Under the pieces are notes generated by a model. It had not been told where the DNA came from, made no database searches, and worked only from the letters and a program-made list of their open reading frames with translations. Source: an uncultured Roseateles sp. (GTDB lineage Bacteria; Pseudomonadota; Gammaproteobacteria; Burkholderiales; Burkholderiaceae). From it: a stretch of DNA of 64,000 nt. Each line of letters begins with the position of its first letter. The stretch's first letter is position 1. The stretch is from assembly GCA_946886855.1 (NCBI GenBank), contig CAMPJJ010000005.1, forward strand, positions 35,997-99,996, read 5' to 3'. A program made the position numbers and the translations under genes. Shown here piece after piece: positions 38,512 to 48,459 of this stretch.

Positions 38512-39407
38512 AGTCCTCAGTCCTCGTTGCAGCGCTCCTGTCCGTCGCTAGCGCTCAAGCCGCCACGCCGCAGTTCTTCTTCGACGACTTCAACTACGCC
38601 GACACCGCGGCGATGTTCCAGCAGGGCTGGACGGCGCGCAACGCGGCTGGCCATCCGGGGCTGCCTGGCGCGCGTTGGGCGCCGGAGGCCTTGACCCTCG
38701 TCGAGGGCAAGCTGCGCCTGCGCGGCACGACCGACGGCACTGGTGCGGGCACGACGCAGGTCCAGGTCTGCCACCAGCGCAAGTACCTGGCCGGCACCTA
38801 CGCCGCGCGGGTGCGTTTCAGCGACCGGCCGGTGAGCGGCGCCGACGGTGATCCGGTGATCCAGACCTTCTACGTGGTGAGCCCGCTGAAGCACGACTTC
38901 GATCCCGAGTTCAGCGAGCTCGACTGGGAGTACCTGCCCAACGGTGGCTGGGGCAGCGAGAAGACGCGGATCTACGGCATCACCTGGCAGACGGTGAGGC
39001 TTGATCCTTGGCTGGCGTTCAACCAGCAGCACGAGGAATTCGGCGCGTTGGGCGAGCCCGGCAAGGACTGGCACACGCTGGTGATGCAGGTGGCGGAGGG
39101 TCGGACGCACTGGTTCATCGACGGCCGCAAGGTCGGCCAACACGGCGGCCGGAACTATCCGGTGGTGCCGATGTCGATCAACTTCAACCTGTGGTTCTCG
39201 CCGGGGGGGGCGCTGCCGCAGGGATCGGCGGGCGGGCCGCCGCGCGTCTACGAAGAGGACGTCGACTGGGTCTTCCATGCGAAGGACACGGTGCTGAGTC
39301 CGGCTCAGGTGGAAACGCAGGTGAAGCGCTGGCGTGCCGGCGGCGTCGCGCGGCTGGACCAGGTGCCGGCCGCCGAGCCGGCGCTCGAAAGCCGCTGCGA
39401 CTTCTGA
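38508..39407 (+). CDS. Secreted GH16-like glycan hydrolase (concanavalin-type fold)
   Basis: 299 residues. The signal peptide is MKSSVLVAALLSVASAQA with cleavage near residue 18. FDDFNY starts the mature domain, and SELDWEYLPNG contains Glu137, Asp139 and Glu141, matching the ExDxE catalytic pattern of glycoside hydrolase family 16. WHTLVMQVAEGRTHWFIDGR and the closing YEEDVDWVFHAKD fit the jelly-roll strands. It is a periplasmic or secreted enzyme translated with the MFS gene. GH16 enzymes usually cut beta-1,3/1,4-glucans or galactans; in this operon the substrate may be an amino-sugar glycan (inference). Confidence 0.7.
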   Translation: MKSSVLVAALLSVASAQAATPQFFFDDFNYADTAAMFQQGWTARNAAGHPGLPGARWAPEALTLVEGKLRLRGTTDGTGAGTTQVQVCHQRKYLAGTYAARVRFSDRPVSGADGDPVIQTFYVVSPLKHDFDPEFSELDWEYLPNGGWGSEKTRIYGITWQTVRLDPWLAFNQQHEEFGALGEPGKDWHTLVMQVAEGRTHWFIDGRKVGQHGGRNYPVVPMSINFNLWFSPGGALPQGSAGGPPRVYEEDVDWVFHAKDTVLSPAQVETQVKRWRAGGVARLDQVPAAEPALESRCDF

Positions 39408-39426
39408 TTCTTCCGATCTCATTTCC

Positions 39427-40500
39427 ATGAACGCTCCTTCGAAACGCATCGCGTCCGTCGACGCGCTGCGCGGTCTGGCCGTGGCCGCGATGCTGCTGGT
39501 CAACAATCCCGGCGACTGGGGCTACGTCTATGCGCCGCTGGAGCACGCGGCCTGGAACGGCTGGACGCCGACCGACCTGGTGTTCCCGTTCTTCCTGTTC
39601 ATCGTGGGCGTGTCGCTGTCGCTCGCGATGGGCGCCCGGATCGAGGCGGGCGGTGGCGATGCGCTGCGCGGCACCGTCGTCAAGCGCGCGCTGCGCATCC
39701 TGGTGCTCGGGCTGGTGCTGCACGCGCTCGCCTGGTGGCTGATGGGCAAGCCGGCCTTGCGCATCCCCGGCGTGCTGCAACGCATCGGCTTGTGCTTCGC
39801 GTTCACCGGATTGATCGCGATCCAGTGGCGGGCGACCGGCCAGCGCCTCTGGCTCGCGGCGTTGCTGATCGGCTATGGCGCCTTGCTGCTCTGGGGCGGT
39901 CCGCTCGACAAGGTCGGCAACATCGCCAGCCGCGTCGACGCGTGGCTGCTGGGACCTCATGGGTATGAGTGGGATCCGGTCACCGGACTCGGCCACGACC
40001 CCGAGGGCATCGTCGCCACGCTGGGCGCGCTCGCGACCACGCTGCTCGGCTGGCGTTGCGGCGAGGCGCTGCGCAGCGGCGCGTTGAAGCAGATCGCCAC
40101 CATCGGAATCACGGCGGCAGCCGCGGGCTTCGCGCTCGACGCGATCGGCCTGATGCCGATCAACAAGAACCTGTGGACGCCGTCGTTCGTGCTCTTCACC
40201 GGCGGTCTTGCCGCGCTGGCGCTGCTGGGGGCCCATGCCTTGATCGATCGCCTCGGCTGGCCGCCGCTGTTCCGCAGCTTCGGCGTCAACGCGATCGCCG
40301 CGTATGCCGGCGCATGGATGTGCACGGTGTTCCTGGCGGGCTTCGGTTGGATGGACCCGCTCTACGCCCACGGCTTCGGCTGGCTGGAGCCGCTCGTCGG
40401 ACCGTACGGGCGCTCGCTCGCCTTCGCACTCGCGTTCGTCGCCGTCTGGTGGGCGATCGTGCGGGTGCTCGACGCACGCCGCCTCTACATCAAGGTGTGA
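39427..40500 (+). CDS. nagX: NagX-like membrane protein (HGSNAT / DUF5009 family)
   Basis: 357 residues with about ten membrane helices. The N-terminus RIASVDALRGLAVAAMLLVNNPGDW, recognisable by SVDALRG and NNPG, and TPTDLVFPFFLFIVGVSLSL are characteristic of the family, related to lysosomal heparan-alpha-glucosaminide N-acetyltransferase. NagX is common in bacterial GlcNAc loci and has been proposed as a transporter or transmembrane acetyltransferase for amino sugars. It may acetylate glucosamine released in the periplasm. Confidence 0.88.
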   Translation: MNAPSKRIASVDALRGLAVAAMLLVNNPGDWGYVYAPLEHAAWNGWTPTDLVFPFFLFIVGVSLSLAMGARIEAGGGDALRGTVVKRALRILVLGLVLHALAWWLMGKPALRIPGVLQRIGLCFAFTGLIAIQWRATGQRLWLAALLIGYGALLLWGGPLDKVGNIASRVDAWLLGPHGYEWDPVTGLGHDPEGIVATLGALATTLLGWRCGEALRSGALKQIATIGITAAAAGFALDAIGLMPINKNLWTPSFVLFTGGLAALALLGAHALIDRLGWPPLFRSFGVNAIAAYAGAWMCTVFLAGFGWMDPLYAHGFGWLEPLVGPYGRSLAFALAFVAVWWAIVRVLDARRLYIKV

Positions 40501-40541
40501 ACCCCGACGCGCGCGCCCGCGCGCGGACGGAGAATCGGGCG

Positions 40542-41243
40542 ATGAGCTTTTCCATCCGCATGCCGCCCGACGTGCAGTCGCTCACCATCGGCGGCCATCA
40601 GGTCCTGCTGATCGACGATTTCCTCGAGCATCCGCAGACGCTCGTGCAGGCCGCCTGCGACAGCGCGTTCGAGCTCTGCCCCGGCGCGAGCGAAGGCAAG
40701 GGCTATCCCGGCATGCGCGCGAACGCGCCCGAGGCCTACTCGCAGGAACTGGTGTCGCTGCTGGATCCGCTCATCCGGGTCAACTTCAGCATCGACGAGC
40801 GCCTGCCGCTGCGCAAGACGCCGTGCATGTTCTCGCTGACGACGATCCCGCCGGAGCGGCTCGGTCCGTTGCAACGGGTGCCGCATTTCGATTCGAGCGC
40901 GCCGCACTACATGGCGGCATTGCTGTACCTCTGCGACGGGCGTCACGGCGGCACGGGGTTCTATCGCCACAAGGCCACCGGGCTCCAGCGGATCTCGTCC
41001 GACAGCATCGAGCGCTACGGCGCCGCGGTCCGCGAGCAGCTCGAGCGCCGGCCTCCGCCGCAGCGCTACTTCGACGCCGGCGATGAGCACTTCGAGTTCC
41101 TCGGCATGCTGCCGGCGAAATTCAACCGTCTCGTGGTGTATTCGGGCGGGCTCATCCATACCGCCTGCGTGAATCCCGCGCTCAGCATCAGCGACGATCC
41201 GCGCCGCGGTCGGCTCACCGTCAATACGTTCGTCGACTTCTGA
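40542..41243 (+). CDS. DUF6445-type protein with a 2-oxoglutarate/Fe(II)-oxygenase-like triad
   Basis: 233 residues, last gene of the nag operon. The arrangement PHFDSSAPHYMAALLYL (His115, Asp117), GGTGFYRHK, GGLIHTA (His206) and GRLTVNTFVDF (Arg224) matches HxD...H...R of 2-oxoglutarate-dependent dioxygenases of the prolyl-hydroxylase type. Proteins of this family are often found beside TonB-dependent receptor genes in sugar-use loci; here the receptor is the next gene. Biochemical function is unknown. Metal binding is my inference from the residue pattern. Confidence 0.7.
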   Translation: MSFSIRMPPDVQSLTIGGHQVLLIDDFLEHPQTLVQAACDSAFELCPGASEGKGYPGMRANAPEAYSQELVSLLDPLIRVNFSIDERLPLRKTPCMFSLTTIPPERLGPLQRVPHFDSSAPHYMAALLYLCDGRHGGTGFYRHKATGLQRISSDSIERYGAAVREQLERRPPPQRYFDAGDEHFEFLGMLPAKFNRLVVYSGGLIHTACVNPALSISDDPRRGRLTVNTFVDF

Positions 41244-41277
41244 GATCGCTTCGTCTGCGCGGCCAGGCGTGGGCAGA

Positions 41278-41306
41278 AAGAAAAAAGCCCGGCATGAGCC
41301 GGGCTT
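41278..41306 (-). terminator. Intrinsic terminator of the TonB receptor gene
   Basis: On the minus strand AAGCCCGGC and GCCGGGCTT form a 9-bp stem around a four-base loop, followed by a T-run (complement of the A-rich 41278-41286). It lies 37 bp past the receptor stop. It has no T-run on the plus strand. Confidence 0.9.
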
Positions 41307-41342
41307 GAAGAGGGCCGGGAGACCCTCGGAGATGTTCTGGAA

Positions 41343-43988
41343 TCAGAACTTGGCGTTCAGGCCGATGCGGTAGGTCGTCTCGCCCATGAAGGACCAGGCC
41401 GGGTAGCCGCCCTTGAGCGACTGGCGCAGCGTGGTGCTCGAACCGGCGGCGCCGTACTGCACGTCGTCTTCCTTGGTCAGGTTGATCGCCTCGAAGCTCA
41501 GGCGCAGGTTCTTCGTGACGTTCCAGCCCAGGCTCAGGTCCAGCGTGCCGTAGTCGTCATGCATGCGGTTGCCGTAGTAGCCGGTCTCGCGAACCATGTA
41601 CTTCGAGCGCCAGTTGTAGGCCAGGCGCGCGCTGTACACGTCGGTTTCGTAGAAGCCGACCAGGTTCACGTTGTGACGCGAGGACAGCGTGAACATGTTC
41701 AGCTCGTCCTGATAGCTCGTCTTGGGCGCCTTCGCATCCGTGAACGTGTAGTTCGCCACCACGCCGAAGCCGTTGTCGAACGAGTGGTTCAGCTGCGTCT
41801 CGATGCCGTTGATCTTGCCGCCGCCCGCATTGATGTAGCGGTTGATGGTCCAGTTGTCCAGGCCGGTATCCGGGCTGATCAGGCCGATCTTCTGGTTGAT
41901 CTGCGTGTCGGTGGTGATGAAGTTGTCGATCTTCTTGTGGAAGATCGCCGCCGACACCAGGTTGCCGCGACCGTAGTAGTACTCGATGCCCAGGTCGAAC
42001 TGCTTGGACGACTGCGGCTTCAGCGCCGGGGTGCCGTAGTTCACCGTCTCGTTGTTCTTGACCTGGTCGTTCCAGCCCAGCGTCGCGCCGGCGAACATGT
42101 TGTCGTAGTTCGGACGCGTGATCGCCTTCGAGGCCGCGAAACGCAGCAGCGTGTTGCGATCAAGGTCGTACACGACGTTCAGGCTGGGCAGCCAGTCGTG
42201 GTACGTCGAGCTCTGCTGCGCCTTGGTGGTGCTCCAGCCGATGTTCTGCGCGACGTCGCCGGCCGCCAGCGGCGTGCCGTCGAACACGTAGGCGTCGTTG
42301 CTCGCCTTCGTGCGGATGTAGCGCAGGCCGAAGTTGCCGTGCAGGGCATCCTTCTCGAAGTTGAACATGCCGTACATGGCGGTGTTCTTTTCCTCGATCT
42401 CGCCGTAGCCGCCGCGCGATTGGGTCCAGCTCGCCACGTTGGCATTGGCCAGCGCGAACATCGCGCCCAGGTTCGGCTTGGGCACGCTCCAGCCCGGCGT
42501 GCCCATCGGGATGGTGCCGCTGAACAGCGTGTCGGTGTTGGCGCTGACCGGCGTGGTCACCATCGTCGGACGGTATTCGTCCTTCGTGAAGGTGTGCTTG
42601 GTCGCGCGCAGACCGGCCTTGAACGAGGTCAGGATGCTGTAGTCCAGATCGACCGTGACGTCGGCCTGGGCGAAGTCTTCCTTGTCCTTGTTGGGACCGC
42701 GGGCGGTCGCCCAGGATTCAGGCGTGGAGGTCGCGCCCAGCGCGCTCAGCGGCACGGTCATGTCCTGGCCCGGGGAGATCGAGATCTTCTTGCCGGTCGC
42801 GTCGGTCGAACCCCACCACTTCGGCAGGCCCGGCGCGTTGCCCCAGCCCAGGTAGCTGTAGTTCGTCGTCAGCGAGGTGCCGCCGTCGGCCTTGGTCGTG
42901 CCGGCCGAACCTTCGAGCTTGAAGCCGTCGCCCTTGAACGAACCTTCCGCGACCACGGTGTCCGAGGTCATCTTGGCGGCGCGCGCCCAGGTCTGCAGGA
43001 AGGTGCTGGTCGCGTTGGCCTGCGTGATGTTGGTCTTCTGGCACAGCAGCGCCGGATCCGGGCTCGGCTGCACGCAGGCGTTGGTGTCGGCGTACCCCTT
43101 GCCCGGGTCCTGCAGCGTGTACAGGTAGTGCGTGGTGTTGGACGCGTCGGCGTCGTACTCCAGGCGGGTGTAGTTCAGGCCGAGGTCGATGTTCTTGGTC
43201 GGACGCGCCTGCAGGCTGACGTTGAACGCCTTGCGCTCGCGCTCCTGCAGGAAGGTGCCCGGCGTGACGTCGCCGGACCAGCGGCCGTCGGCCTCGATGC
43301 CGCGGCGCATGTAGTCGCCGCGCTCGAAGGCGCCCGACACCAGCACGCCGAACATCTTGCCGCTGTCACGCCAGCTGTACAGGCCGGACACTTCCTTGGT
43401 CCAGTCCTTGCTGACCGTGCCCTTGCCGCCCTTCAGGCTGACGAAGACGGCGTTCGGATCCAGGTCCAGCGGCTTGCGGGTCTTGACGATCACGGTGCCG
43501 CCGATGCCGCCTTCGGTCAGGTCGGCCTGGGAGGACTTGTAGACCTCCATGCCGCCGATCAGCTCGGGCGGCAGCAGGGAGTAGTTGAACGAGCGGTCGA
43601 TCGCCTTCTGGTCATACCAGCCGGTCGACGCGACGCTGTGGCCGTTCAGGGTGGTCAGGGTCATCTGCGGGTCGGTGCCGCGGATCGACACCGAGGCGCC
43701 AACGCCGAAGTCGCGTCCCACCGAGATGCCGGGAATGCGACCCAGCGCCTGGCCGACGTCGGAGTCGGGCAGCTTGCCCACGTCTTCGGCCGACACGGCA
43801 TCGACCACCGCGTTGGCGTTCTTCTTGATGTTGGCCGCCGTCTGCAGCGATGCGCGGATGCCGGTGATCACCACCTGGTCCAGCTGCGTGTTTTCTTCTT
43901 TCTTCTGTTCCTGCGCCTGCACGGCGAACGCCGCGCTCAGCAGCGCCAGCGTCACCGCCGCCGCGATTGGGGTCTTGTTGACCTTCAT
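41343..43988 (-). CDS. TonB-dependent receptor, probable chito-oligosaccharide uptake
   Basis: 881 residues. The signal peptide ends at about residue 25 (AFAVQA). A TonB-box-like QVVITG lies at 38-43, the plug domain extends to about residue 170 (VVDAVSAEDVGKLPDSDVGQ, IPGISV, SVSIRGTDP, EVYKSSQADLTEGGIGGTV), followed by a 22-strand barrel ending in the C-terminal Phe (GLNAKF). The plug style is that of carbohydrate receptors of Xanthomonas, Caulobacter and Shewanella. Convergence with the nag operon and a shared upstream motif indicate an amino-sugar ligand such as chitobiose or longer chitin fragments. GAGGAG precedes the ATG. Confidence 0.95.
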   Translation of the reverse strand: MKVNKTPIAAAVTLALLSAAFAVQAQEQKKEENTQLDQVVITGIRASLQTAANIKKNANAVVDAVSAEDVGKLPDSDVGQALGRIPGISVGRDFGVGASVSIRGTDPQMTLTTLNGHSVASTGWYDQKAIDRSFNYSLLPPELIGGMEVYKSSQADLTEGGIGGTVIVKTRKPLDLDPNAVFVSLKGGKGTVSKDWTKEVSGLYSWRDSGKMFGVLVSGAFERGDYMRRGIEADGRWSGDVTPGTFLQERERKAFNVSLQARPTKNIDLGLNYTRLEYDADASNTTHYLYTLQDPGKGYADTNACVQPSPDPALLCQKTNITQANATSTFLQTWARAAKMTSDTVVAEGSFKGDGFKLEGSAGTTKADGGTSLTTNYSYLGWGNAPGLPKWWGSTDATGKKISISPGQDMTVPLSALGATSTPESWATARGPNKDKEDFAQADVTVDLDYSILTSFKAGLRATKHTFTKDEYRPTMVTTPVSANTDTLFSGTIPMGTPGWSVPKPNLGAMFALANANVASWTQSRGGYGEIEEKNTAMYGMFNFEKDALHGNFGLRYIRTKASNDAYVFDGTPLAAGDVAQNIGWSTTKAQQSSTYHDWLPSLNVVYDLDRNTLLRFAASKAITRPNYDNMFAGATLGWNDQVKNNETVNYGTPALKPQSSKQFDLGIEYYYGRGNLVSAAIFHKKIDNFITTDTQINQKIGLISPDTGLDNWTINRYINAGGGKINGIETQLNHSFDNGFGVVANYTFTDAKAPKTSYQDELNMFTLSSRHNVNLVGFYETDVYSARLAYNWRSKYMVRETGYYGNRMHDDYGTLDLSLGWNVTKNLRLSFEAINLTKEDDVQYGAAGSSTTLRQSLKGGYPAWSFMGETTYRIGLNAKF

Positions 43989-44121
43989 GATGAACTGCTC
44001 CTCGAGTGGCCAGGGAGTTGTGGCCGTGATGAAGACTTGGCACCTGAAATCACGACACCCTTCGGCGGAGTGGCATGCAGCTGGCGCCCCCGATACACCT
44101 CAATGCAACCAATGCCATGCC

Positions 44122-44163
44122 ACTATAACGAGCGGTAAAGCCACTTTGCTACCAGTTTGACGC
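44122..44163 (-). promoter_or_regulatory. Promoter and operator of the TonB receptor gene
   Basis: On the minus strand TATAGT (44127-44122) is a good -10. Upstream of it, at the -35 position, lies GCGTCAAACTGGTAGC (44163-44148), the inverse of a motif almost identical to GCTACCAATTGACGC before the nag operon. A repressor bound here would block RNA polymerase. Confidence 0.6.
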
Positions 44164-44432
44164 CGGTGTTTTCCCTGCTGTGGCATCGCCGCGACCCGCA
44201 TGGACAGCGGTGTCTGGCCGTCCGCCGTCTCGGTGCTGGCCTCGTGGTCGGCGCCCGCGGGGATGAGACCACTTAGTCGCAAATTGGTATTAGGAGTGGT
44301 CCGTGTCGAAGCGTGGCCGAGCGTGCGCTGGGGCACGGTGGATGTGGGCCGGCGCGCGTTGCGTTTCCCTTTTCGGCTGCCCTCGCCAGAGAGCGACAAT
44401 CGCACGCGCGCACTTTTCGGCGGATTTTTTGT
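44164..44432. other. Intergenic stretch without a gene
   Basis: Between the TonB receptor promoter and the tRNA promoter I see no convincing coding frame. AATTGGTATTAG at 44282-44293 is a further copy of the nag half-site, about 300 bp from the receptor start, pointing the other way. Longer frames here lack a ribosome binding site and family features. Confidence 0.5.
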
Positions 44433-44460
44433 TTGCGCCAAAAAATAACGGTGCTATAGT
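44433..44460 (+). promoter_or_regulatory. Promoter of the tRNA-tuf transcription unit
   Basis: TTGCGC (44433-44438), 16-bp spacer, TATAGT (44455-44460) preceded by TGC as extended -10. Transcription would start about 44467, eight bases before tRNA-Tyr. Confidence 0.75.
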
Positions 44461-44474
44461 CGTGGGCTTGCCTT

Positions 44475-44560
44475 GGAGGGGTGGCCGAGTGGTTAAAGGC
44501 AGCAGACTGTAAATCTGCCCGCTAACGCGTACGCTGGTTCGAATCCAGCCTCCTCCACCA
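44475..44560 (+). tRNA. tRNA-Tyr (anticodon GTA)
   Basis: 86 bases with a long variable arm (class II). The acceptor GGAGGGG pairs with CTCCTCC, the anticodon loop reads CTGTAAA, the T-arm is GGTTCGAATCC, and CCA is encoded. Confidence 0.97.
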
Positions 44561-44641
44561 AGGCAGACCAATGCCAGAGCAACGAAGCGGGTGATCGTCA
44601 CCCGCTTCGCGGTTCAAGCAGTGGAATTGGAAAACTCCCGG

Positions 44642-44715
44642 GCGGGAGTAGTTCAATGGTAGAACCTTAGCCTTCCAAGCTAATGACACGGGTTCGATTC
44701 CCGTTTCCCGCTCCA
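44642..44715 (+). tRNA. tRNA-Gly (anticodon TCC)
   Basis: 74 bases, acceptor GCGGGAG pairing with TTCCCGC, anticodon TCC in CTTCCAA, T-arm GGGTTCGATTCCC, encoded CCA. Confidence 0.97.
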
Positions 44716-44786
44716 CAGGAAGTTGAAGGTGTTGTGTCGAGAGATCGACACAGGTTTGCTGATAAGGTCATCAATCCTGTGTCGAT

Positions 44787-44861
<75 letters not shown>

Positions 44862-44910
44862 CCTCTCTTCTATCCCGTTTCTTGATTGATCTGATCGCCA
44901 GGAGCGCATG

Positions 44911-46101
<1,191 letters not shown>

Positions 46102-46111
46102 CTCTTTTGCT

Positions 46112-46128
46112 GGTACCCGTCGGGTACC
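46112..46128. other. Hairpin after tuf
   Basis: GGTACCC and GGGTACC form a perfect 7-bp stem with a three-base loop, 11 bp after the tuf stop and without a T-run. It may stabilise the tuf mRNA or cause partial termination before rpsJ. Confidence 0.45.
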
Positions 46129-46235
46129 GGTGAGGCGCGCCGTCCGCTTCGGCGTGTGGCGCGTCCCCAGCTCGGCGGCGCCATCGCTGCCTCCGCGATG
46201 CCTCGGGCATTGCGTCGCTCTTTGAAGGAAAAGTC

Positions 46236-46550
46236 ATGTCTACCAAGCAAAAGATCCGCATCCGGCTGAAGGCCTTCGATTACAAGCTGATCGACCAATC
46301 GGCGCTGGAAATCGTGGAAACCGCCAAGCGCACCGGCGCGATCGTCAAGGGCCCCGTGCCCCTGCCGACCCGCAAGGAGCGTTTCGACATCCTGCGTTCG
46401 CCGCACGTCAACAAGACGTCGCGTGACCAGTTTGAAATCCGCACCCATCAGCGTCTGATGGACATCGTCGACCCGACCGACAAGACGGTCGACGCGCTGA
46501 TGAAGCTGGACCTGCCGGCCGGCGTGGACGTCGAGATCAAGCTGCAGTAA
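46236..46550 (+). CDS. rpsJ: 30S ribosomal protein S10
   Basis: 104 residues, full S10 length, with [15 protein letters not shown] at the start, the loop [20 protein letters not shown] that reaches into the 30S head, and [19 protein letters not shown]. It is also the transcription antitermination partner NusE. In most bacteria rplC follows directly; here a terminator follows instead, so rpsJ is probably transcribed from the tRNA-tuf side alone. GAAGGAAAAG precedes the start. Confidence 0.98.
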   Translation: MSTKQKIRIRLKAFDYKLIDQSALEIVETAKRTGAIVKGPVPLPTRKERFDILRSPHVNKTSRDQFEIRTHQRLMDIVDPTDKTVDALMKLDLPAGVDVEIKLQ

Positions 46551-46584
46551 TGCGCTTGGCGCCGGGTGATCCGGCACCTTTCTG

Positions 46585-46613
46585 AAAGGCGACCTTCTGG
46601 TCGCCTTTTTCTT
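46585..46613 (+). terminator. Intrinsic terminator after rpsJ
   Basis: AAAGGCGACC and GGTCGCCTTT form a 10-bp stem with loop TTCT, followed by TTCTTT. It separates rpsJ from rplC. Confidence 0.9.
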
Positions 46614-46634
46614 TATGCGCCGACGGTGCTCGGC

Positions 46635-46664
46635 TTGCGGTGCGGTCAGGGTTGACGCTATACT
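46635..46664 (+). promoter_or_regulatory. Promoter of rplC and downstream ribosomal genes
   Basis: TTGCGG (46635-46640), 18-bp spacer, TATACT (46659-46664). The predicted leader of about 185 bases starts with a hairpin, CCGCGCC/GGCGCGG (46676-46699), and has other G-rich segments. It could carry L4-type autoregulation (inference). Confidence 0.6.
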
Positions 46665-46856
46665 CCGCAGCTTTTCCGCGCCGGGATTTCCTGGCGCGGC
46701 TTCGTCGCATCGCCGTCGAAGAGGTTTGGGGCCTTTACCCCTGTCCTCGTCGAAGGAGCGGTGCTTGTCGGCCCGGCCAATCGATGTCGGGTGTGTGAAA
46801 TGACTTCAGGTGCGCGGCGGTGTCTCCGCTGGTGCGTTCGGGGTCAGGAGAAAACC

Positions 46857-47528
46857 ATGAGTCTTAGCAATCGTCTCGGATTGCTGGGCCGCAAGGTGGG
46901 CATGATGCGTGTGTTCACGGTCGACGGTGATACCGTCCCCGTGACCGTGCTGGACGTGTCCAACAACCGCGTGACCCAGATCAAGACCGAAGAAACCGAC
47001 GGCTACAGCGCCATCCAAGTGACGTATGGCGCCCGCAAGGCGTCGCGCGTCACCAAGCCGCAGGCGGGTCACCTCGCCAAGGCTGGTGTTGAAGCCGGTG
47101 AAATCATCAAAGAATTCCGCGTGGATGCCGCGGTCGCCGCCGAATACAAGGCTGGCGCTCAAGTCCCCGTGACGCTGCTCGCCGCCGGCCAACTGGTCGA
47201 TGTGCAAGGCACCTCGATCGGTAAGGGCTTCGCAGGCACCATCAAGCGCCACAACTTCGGTTCGCAGCGCGCTTCGCATGGTAACAGCCGCTCGCACAAC
47301 GTTCCTGGCTCCATCTCGATGGCGCAGGATCCGGGTCGCGTGTTCCCGGGCAAGAAAATGTCGGGCCACCTCGGCGACGTCACCGTGACCGTCCAGAACC
47401 TGGATGTCGTCCGTATCGACGAAGCTCGCCAGCTGGTGCTGGTGCGTGGAGCCGTTCCTGGCGCGAAGGAAGGATTCGTCGTGATCCATCCGGCCGTCAA
47501 GGTCAAGGCCAAGAAGGGAGCCAACTGA
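46857..47528 (+). CDS. rplC: 50S ribosomal protein L3
   Basis: 223 residues from ATG 46857, preceded by AGGAG; an in-frame earlier ATG at 46761 would add a Cys-rich tail not seen in L3. L3 features: [33 protein letters not shown], and the conserved [18 protein letters not shown] loop near the peptidyl-transferase centre. First gene of the remaining S10 operon; its TGA overlaps the rplD ATG by one base. Confidence 0.98.
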   Translation: MSLSNRLGLLGRKVGMMRVFTVDGDTVPVTVLDVSNNRVTQIKTEETDGYSAIQVTYGARKASRVTKPQAGHLAKAGVEAGEIIKEFRVDAAVAAEYKAGAQVPVTLLAAGQLVDVQGTSIGKGFAGTIKRHNFGSQRASHGNSRSHNVPGSISMAQDPGRVFPGKKMSGHLGDVTVTVQNLDVVRIDEARQLVLVRGAVPGAKEGFVVIHPAVKVKAKKGAN

Positions 47529-48148
47529 TGCAACTCGAGCTCCTGAATGAGCAGGGTCAGGCAACGTCGAAGGTCGACGCTCCCGACACCCTTTTTGCTC
47601 GCGATTACAACGAAGCCCTGGTGCACCAGGTGGTCGTGGCCTATCAGGCGAACGCCCGCCAAGGCACTCGTGCCCAGCTGACCCGCGCTGAAGTCCGTCA
47701 CTCGACGAAGAAGCCGTTCCGTCAGAAGGGTACCGGCAACGCGCGTGCTGGTATGACGTCCTCGCCGCTGTGGCGTGGGGGCGGTCGCATCTTCCCGAAC
47801 AAGCCTGACGAGAACTTCTCGCACAAGCTGAACAAGAAGATGTACCGCGCTGGCATGGCTGCGATCCTGTCGCAGCTGGCCCGCGAAGGCCGTCTGGCCG
47901 TGGTCGATTCGATCTCGATCGAAGCACCGAAGACCAAGCTGCTGGCCGCCAAGCTCAAGGGCATGGGCCTGGATCACGTCATGGTGATCTCCGACCAAGT
48001 GGATGACAACCTCCTGCTCGCCTCGCGCAATCTGCCGAACGTGCTGGTCGTCGAGCCGCGTTATGTCGATCCGCTGTCGCTGGTCTTCTACAAGAAGATC
48101 CTGGTGACGAAGGCTGCGATCGAGCAACTGAAGGAGATGCTGGCATGA
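47528..48148 (+). CDS. rplD: 50S ribosomal protein L4
   Basis: 206 residues. The exit-tunnel loop is visible in [28 protein letters not shown] and [15 protein letters not shown], followed by the globular C-terminal part. L4 binds 23S rRNA and, in E. coli, represses the S10 operon through its leader. Overlaps rplW by ATGA. Confidence 0.98.
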   Translation: MQLELLNEQGQATSKVDAPDTLFARDYNEALVHQVVVAYQANARQGTRAQLTRAEVRHSTKKPFRQKGTGNARAGMTSSPLWRGGGRIFPNKPDENFSHKLNKKMYRAGMAAILSQLAREGRLAVVDSISIEAPKTKLLAAKLKGMGLDHVMVISDQVDDNLLLASRNLPNVLVVEPRYVDPLSLVFYKKILVTKAAIEQLKEMLA

Positions 48149-48459
48149 GCGCGCCCAAGTTTGCTGATGGCCGTCTGGCCAAGGTGCTGCTCGCTCCGAT
48201 CGTGTCCGAGAAGGCCACGATGGTTGGTGAAAAGCACAACCAAGTCCTGTTCAAGGTCTTGCGTGACGCCACGAAGCCCGAGATCAAGGCCGCTGTTGAA
48301 CTGATGTTCAAGGTCGAAGTCGATGCGGTGAACGTCGTCAACGTCAAGGGCAAGACCAAGCGCTTCGGTGGCCGTCAGGGCCGTCGCGACCACGTCAAGA
48401 AGGCGTACGTGTCGCTGAAGGCTGGCCAGGAGCTCAACTTCTCCGGGGAGGCTGCGTAA
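48145..48459 (+). CDS. rplW: 50S ribosomal protein L23
   Basis: 104 residues with [20 protein letters not shown], and [20 protein letters not shown] as the basic loop. L23 sits at the tunnel exit and contacts trigger factor and the signal-recognition particle. Its stop shares a base with the rplB start. Confidence 0.98.
   Translation: MSAPKFADGRLAKVLLAPIVSEKATMVGEKHNQVLFKVLRDATKPEIKAAVELMFKVEVDAVNVVNVKGKTKRFGGRQGRRDHVKKAYVSLKAGQELNFSGEAA

Noticed and set aside
41559..44138. 859-codon plus-strand frame across the TonB receptor
   Set aside because: Shadow of the receptor gene; no motif or start site supports it.
46651..46664. TTGACG next to TATACT before rplC read as a -35/-10 pair
   Set aside because: The two hexamers are one base apart; the usable -35 must be about 17-18 bases upstream of TATACT.
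46761..46856. N-terminal extension of L3 from an upstream ATG
   Set aside because: The extension is Cys/Arg-rich and unlike L3, and the ribosome binding site AGGAG fits the ATG at 46857.
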